Positions 61,101-64,000 of a stretch of 64,000 nucleotides of DNA are shown piece after piece. Positions within the stretch are counted from its first letter, which is position 1. Each line of letters starts with the position of its first letter. The notes under the pieces are model-generated. The model ran no database searches. It was given only the letters and a program-made list of their open reading frames with translations, and had not been told where the DNA came from. The stretch covers positions 8,576,565 to 8,640,564 of the forward strand of contig JAKZAN010000001.1 of the NCBI GenBank assembly GCA_023053545.1, written 5' to 3'. The stretch comes from Lepidurus packardi. Its lineage: Eukaryota > Arthropoda > Branchiopoda > Notostraca > Triopsidae. Position numbers and translations under genes: made by a program.

Positions 61101-64000
61101 TGTCTTGAATGTTTCATTGGAAGCTTGTTGTAAGCTTATCTGCTATAGGTGTCCTTATCGAGCAGGGCTTTTATTTCCGTTTACTTATAATGAACTAGAT
61201 AAAACATTATTACCGCATTAGTCTACTGCAGAATGTTAAGATAGAAGCTGACTGATTCAGGTGTAATGGAAGAGGAAAATTAATTTGGGAGAATATAGAA
61301 ATACATTGGCACTCAAGGGAATGAATTCTTCGCACCCTTGCATGTGACTAAGGTTGACAGAAAAATGCCAGGGTATGTCGATTTTCAGCTTTTGATAAGA
61401 TTTGGGAAAGAAAGACAGTCTTTGTTGGAGCAGTAGTCTTGTGTTATTAATCGTACCGTTTTGTTTTAAGCTGATAATGTGATTGATTGGTTGCAGGTTG
61501 AAGCTATTGAATGGCCGTATGAAAACATTGGCGAACTTACCACAAAAGGGCAGTTAAATAATATGGCTGATTACATAGCTCAAAAACATTTGGATCTGGT
61601 TATTAATTTACCTATGCGAAATGGAGGAGCGAGAAGGGTGTCATCCTTTTTGACGCAAGGCTACCGGACTAGACGCCTCGCGGTCGAGTATTCTGTTCCC
61701 TTGATTACGGATATCAAGTGCGCCAAACTGTTGGTCGAGGTAAGTTTTGCACTCTATAATTAAGTATCTCATTTTTGTCATGCCCTTCCGACGCCACTTG
61801 GGAGAAATCTTGTTATTCCTTTGTTTAAAAACATGTCCAGATCCTGCTGGACAGAGACAGATAATTTGGTATGCTCGAGGTTGCAAGTTTAGATTGGCCG
61901 GGGACTTGATTGGTATTATCTCGAAAATGCATGTCATCTGTCTTTCATGTTGGGGTTGAAGGCTGCTCACAATCATCACCTTCGCATCGTGACATTAAGG
62001 CCAGTCCTTAACTCCAAAGATTAACCCGCCCACCTTGCCAACTGAACAAGTCTGTCACCTAACTATCTTACAATTAGAAAAGCAATTATAATGTCTTGCA
62101 AGCTGTCTTACTTATTCTGCTTATCACATTTTAATTTTATTTCTTTTTGCAAGGTCATGTAAGGTGAAATAAGATTTTTAACGTGGTGAAGTACGTGCCC
62201 ATCCGGCGCGATTTTAGTTTTTAAAAACGAAACCTATTAGCGTGACTAATTGATAACACGTATCCTGGTTTATACGTACAAAGCAGCCCTTTCCTCGCGC
62301 TTATCGAAAAGCTCCGATTTTGCTCGTTTAATCCTCGAGCGCCTCAACTAAGCTTAAACTGCCCCATATTGAACCAAAACTGCCCCACATTGTTCAAGTT
62401 GAACTATTTTTGATAGCGTCATAGACTTTCGTCAAATTTGCTTATACAAGTCCTTCTGAGAATTTCTTTTGCTTTATCTTCTTTATCTTGTTCGCAGCTG
62501 TTTCCTATCATTGTTTAGAATGCCTGGTTAAATCGTAGTTCTCGATAAAGCATGAGTTTAACCTTCCTTTGTTGCTCCTAAAGTGTTGTAGTTGGCATAT
62601 AAACCAGTCTTCCTAACGTAATCCCTATCAAAGCGTGACTTTCTACTACATGTACTCCGGATTACCAAGTGTTTAATTCTTAGAAAAGAGTAAACCAAAA
62701 GCTTGCCTTTTTCCTTGATTATAGGCATTGCGTTTGGTTGGTAAAGCGCCGGCGATGAAAGTGCAAGTTGACTGCATAACTTCGAATCGCGTTGTCCGAT
62801 TGCCCGGCTTGATAGACGTGCATGTACATCTGCGTGAACCCGGAGCTACCCATAAAGAAGATTTTAGTTCGGGTACGGCTGCTGCTTTGGCAGGAGGAGT
62901 TACGCTGGTATGCGCTATGCCTAACACGAATCCGGCTGTTGTTGATAAGATTACTCTACAAACGGCCAAAGAGGTTATAATCCCTTTACAAGCACTTACG
63001 TAAACGCTTGTTACTTTTTTTTTACCTTGGCTGTATCTAGTGTGCCAAGTCCGGAGCGCGTTGCGACTATGCTTTTTTTATGGGAGCTACGATGGAAAAC
63101 GCCACTGTTATTTCTGAATTGGCTCATCAAGTTGTCGCATTAAAGATGTACTTAAATGATACGTACAGCAATCTTAAATTGGAAGGCATCAATACGTGGA
63201 TGAAAGTAAAACAGAAAAGCACGAAAGGAACGGTTCATAACGAAACGGTTTTATTTAGCATTTTGAACACTGGCCTAAAGATGTTCCCATTTGTTGTCAC
63301 GCCGAAGGAACGAATACGGCTGCGGTGATTTTATTGGCCAGTTTGCAAAATAGGCATGTGCATATTTGCCATGTGGCTACGAAGGAAGAGATTGAAATTA
63401 TCCGTGCTGCTAAGGGCAAGGTAATTAATTTGTGCCAAGTTTGAATATTGCTCTCTGTCTAAACGAATGTGTTCTTGTACCCATTTCCTTCATCCCTACT
63501 AATATAGAGCACTTTTCAATCATTAGGGGTTGCCTGTGACTTGCGAAGTGTGTCCACATCATCTGTTCTTAAGCGTGGCAGATTTGGAAATTTTGGGATG
63601 CAAAGGGGAGGTCAGGCCTCGCTTATCGTTCTTGGAAGATCAGCAAGCGTTGTGGGATAACATGGACATAATCGATTGCTTTGCCACCGACCATGGTAGC
63701 TGTTATGATTTTCAGTTTTTATTGTCATACTAACAGTCTTTTATGTAGCACCCCACACTCTGGATGAAAAGTTGTCTGAAAAAGCGCCTCCTGGTTTTCC
63801 TGGGCTTGAAACGATGTTGCCATTATTGTTAACAGCAGTGCACAAAGGAAAGCTCACGCTGAAGGTAGATTATTGTTGCGGCTAATCCGCTAGATTAGCA
63901 CTTACAAGCTGAAAGACTCGTTCGTATTAACTTGACATTTTTTTGGCGTCCTTCAGGATATTGTGAATAAATTGCACCATAATCCGAAGCGTATTTTCAA
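52162..64000 (+). CDS. CAD: CAD: carbamoyl-phosphate synthase, aspartate transcarbamylase, dihydroorotase (3' truncated by window)
   Basis: CAD carries out the first three steps of pyrimidine synthesis in the cytosol. Twenty-four in-phase exons lie in the window: 52162-52297, 52367-52505, 52590-52863, 52940-53250, 53307-53889, 53959-54192, 54254-54898, 54965-55102, 55161-55443, 55496-55627, 55684-55859, 55919-56118, 56173-56380, 56446-56664, 56724-56922, 56991-57142, 57210-57314, 61497-61739, 62725-62973, 63041-63205, 63259-63420, 63527-63695, 63749-63864 and 63957 onward (about 1,760 residues). GATase: [10 protein letters not shown] cysteine and QFHPEH. CPSase: both ATP-grasp halves, [16 protein letters not shown] and [16 protein letters not shown]. 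DHOase: HVHLREPG, lysine in [19 protein letters not shown] and ATDHAPH. ARRVSS matches the mammalian PKA-site region. The end of DHOase and all of ATCase lie beyond the edge. Confidence 0.97.
57315..61496 (+). other. 4.2-kb CAD intron hosting an antisense gene
   Basis: Donor GCG|GTACGT after residue [15 protein letters not shown] and acceptor TTGCAG before [12 protein letters not shown], both phase 0. It is by far the longest CAD intron; most others are under 110 bases. It contains the whole minus-strand Mab-21-like gene. Remaining sequence at 60949-61496 should include that gene's promoter. Confidence 0.9.
57618..60948 (-). CDS. Mab-21/cGAS-fold protein, nested antisense in CAD
   Basis: Mab-21 proteins share the nucleotidyltransferase fold of cGAS; some sense nucleic acids, others act in development. 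Three exons join in phase: 60948-60665, 60541-60237 and 60145-57618. They give 1,038 residues. The N terminus [12 protein letters not shown] fits dual myristoylation/palmitoylation. Residues about 98-200 hold a first conserved part ([50 protein letters not shown]). Residues about 208-430 are disordered and acidic, with three RRDS sites. The C-terminal Mab-21 helical part from about 460 includes [60 protein letters not shown] and [10 protein letters not shown]. The standard GS...EFDVD catalytic box is not obvious, so enzyme activity is doubtful. At this length it is unlike the roughly 360-residue MAB21L1/2 proteins. Confidence 0.8.
61740..62724 (+). other. 985-bp CAD intron, no gene seen
   Basis: Lies between the exons ending KCAKLLVE and starting ALRLVGKAP. 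The only repeat noticed is a short internal one (AACTGCCCCATATTG / AACTGCCCCACATTG near 62358-62395). No coding frame is convincing. Confidence 0.6.

Overview
The window is nuclear DNA of an invertebrate animal, most likely an arthropod. Genes are split by GT-AG introns, most of them only 45-75 bases long. One gene encodes a DM4/12-family protein (a largely arthropod family), one a full-length paramyosin (a muscle protein absent from vertebrates), and one a Saxophone-class BMP type I receptor. Pyrimidine synthesis is encoded as the animal CAD fusion. I cannot name the order or species.

Layout. 0.7-2.4 kb: broken remains of two small-enzyme genes, a GILT-like thiol reductase (+) and an MDP-1-like HAD phosphatase (-). 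3.0-3.8 kb: BAG2-like co-chaperone (-). 4.1-5.3 kb: a LINE RNase H fragment and a pogo/Tigger-type MITE. 6.4-7.3 kb: DM4/12 gene (-). 8.7-9.3 kb: an unresolved gene (+). 9.3-10.6 kb: complete QNG1 queuosine-salvage gene (-). 11.5-13.0 kb: a satellite array of 211/214-bp monomers in a 636-bp higher-order unit. 14.7-17.1 kb: saxophone (+). 17-33 kb: gene-poor, with one decayed Tigger element and no convincing coding exons. 33.3-37.3 kb: two tandem neuronal calcium sensor genes, NCS-2-like and neurocalcin. 39-45.4 kb: a duplicated upstream segment, a TATA box and the 16-coding-exon paramyosin gene. 46.1-48.0 kb: FBXO47/PROM-1-like F-box gene. 48.3-51.4 kb: microcephalin (MCPH1) homologue. 52.2 kb to the end: CAD, running off the right edge inside its dihydroorotase domain. 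A large CAD intron holds a complete antisense Mab-21/cGAS-fold gene at 57.6-60.9 kb.

There is no operon-like organisation. The right half (40-64 kb) is dense, with mostly + strand genes in close head-to-tail order. Exon joins were checked by reading-frame phase. The seven genes with complete models (QNG1, sax, NCS-2, Nca, paramyosin, FBXO47, MCPH1), the visible part of CAD and the nested Mab-21 gene all splice in frame without error. This makes the frame breaks in the first 2.5 kb more likely to be true decay than poor sequence. Protein lengths given are sums of my exon models. Family names come from recognising conserved motifs, not from a database search.
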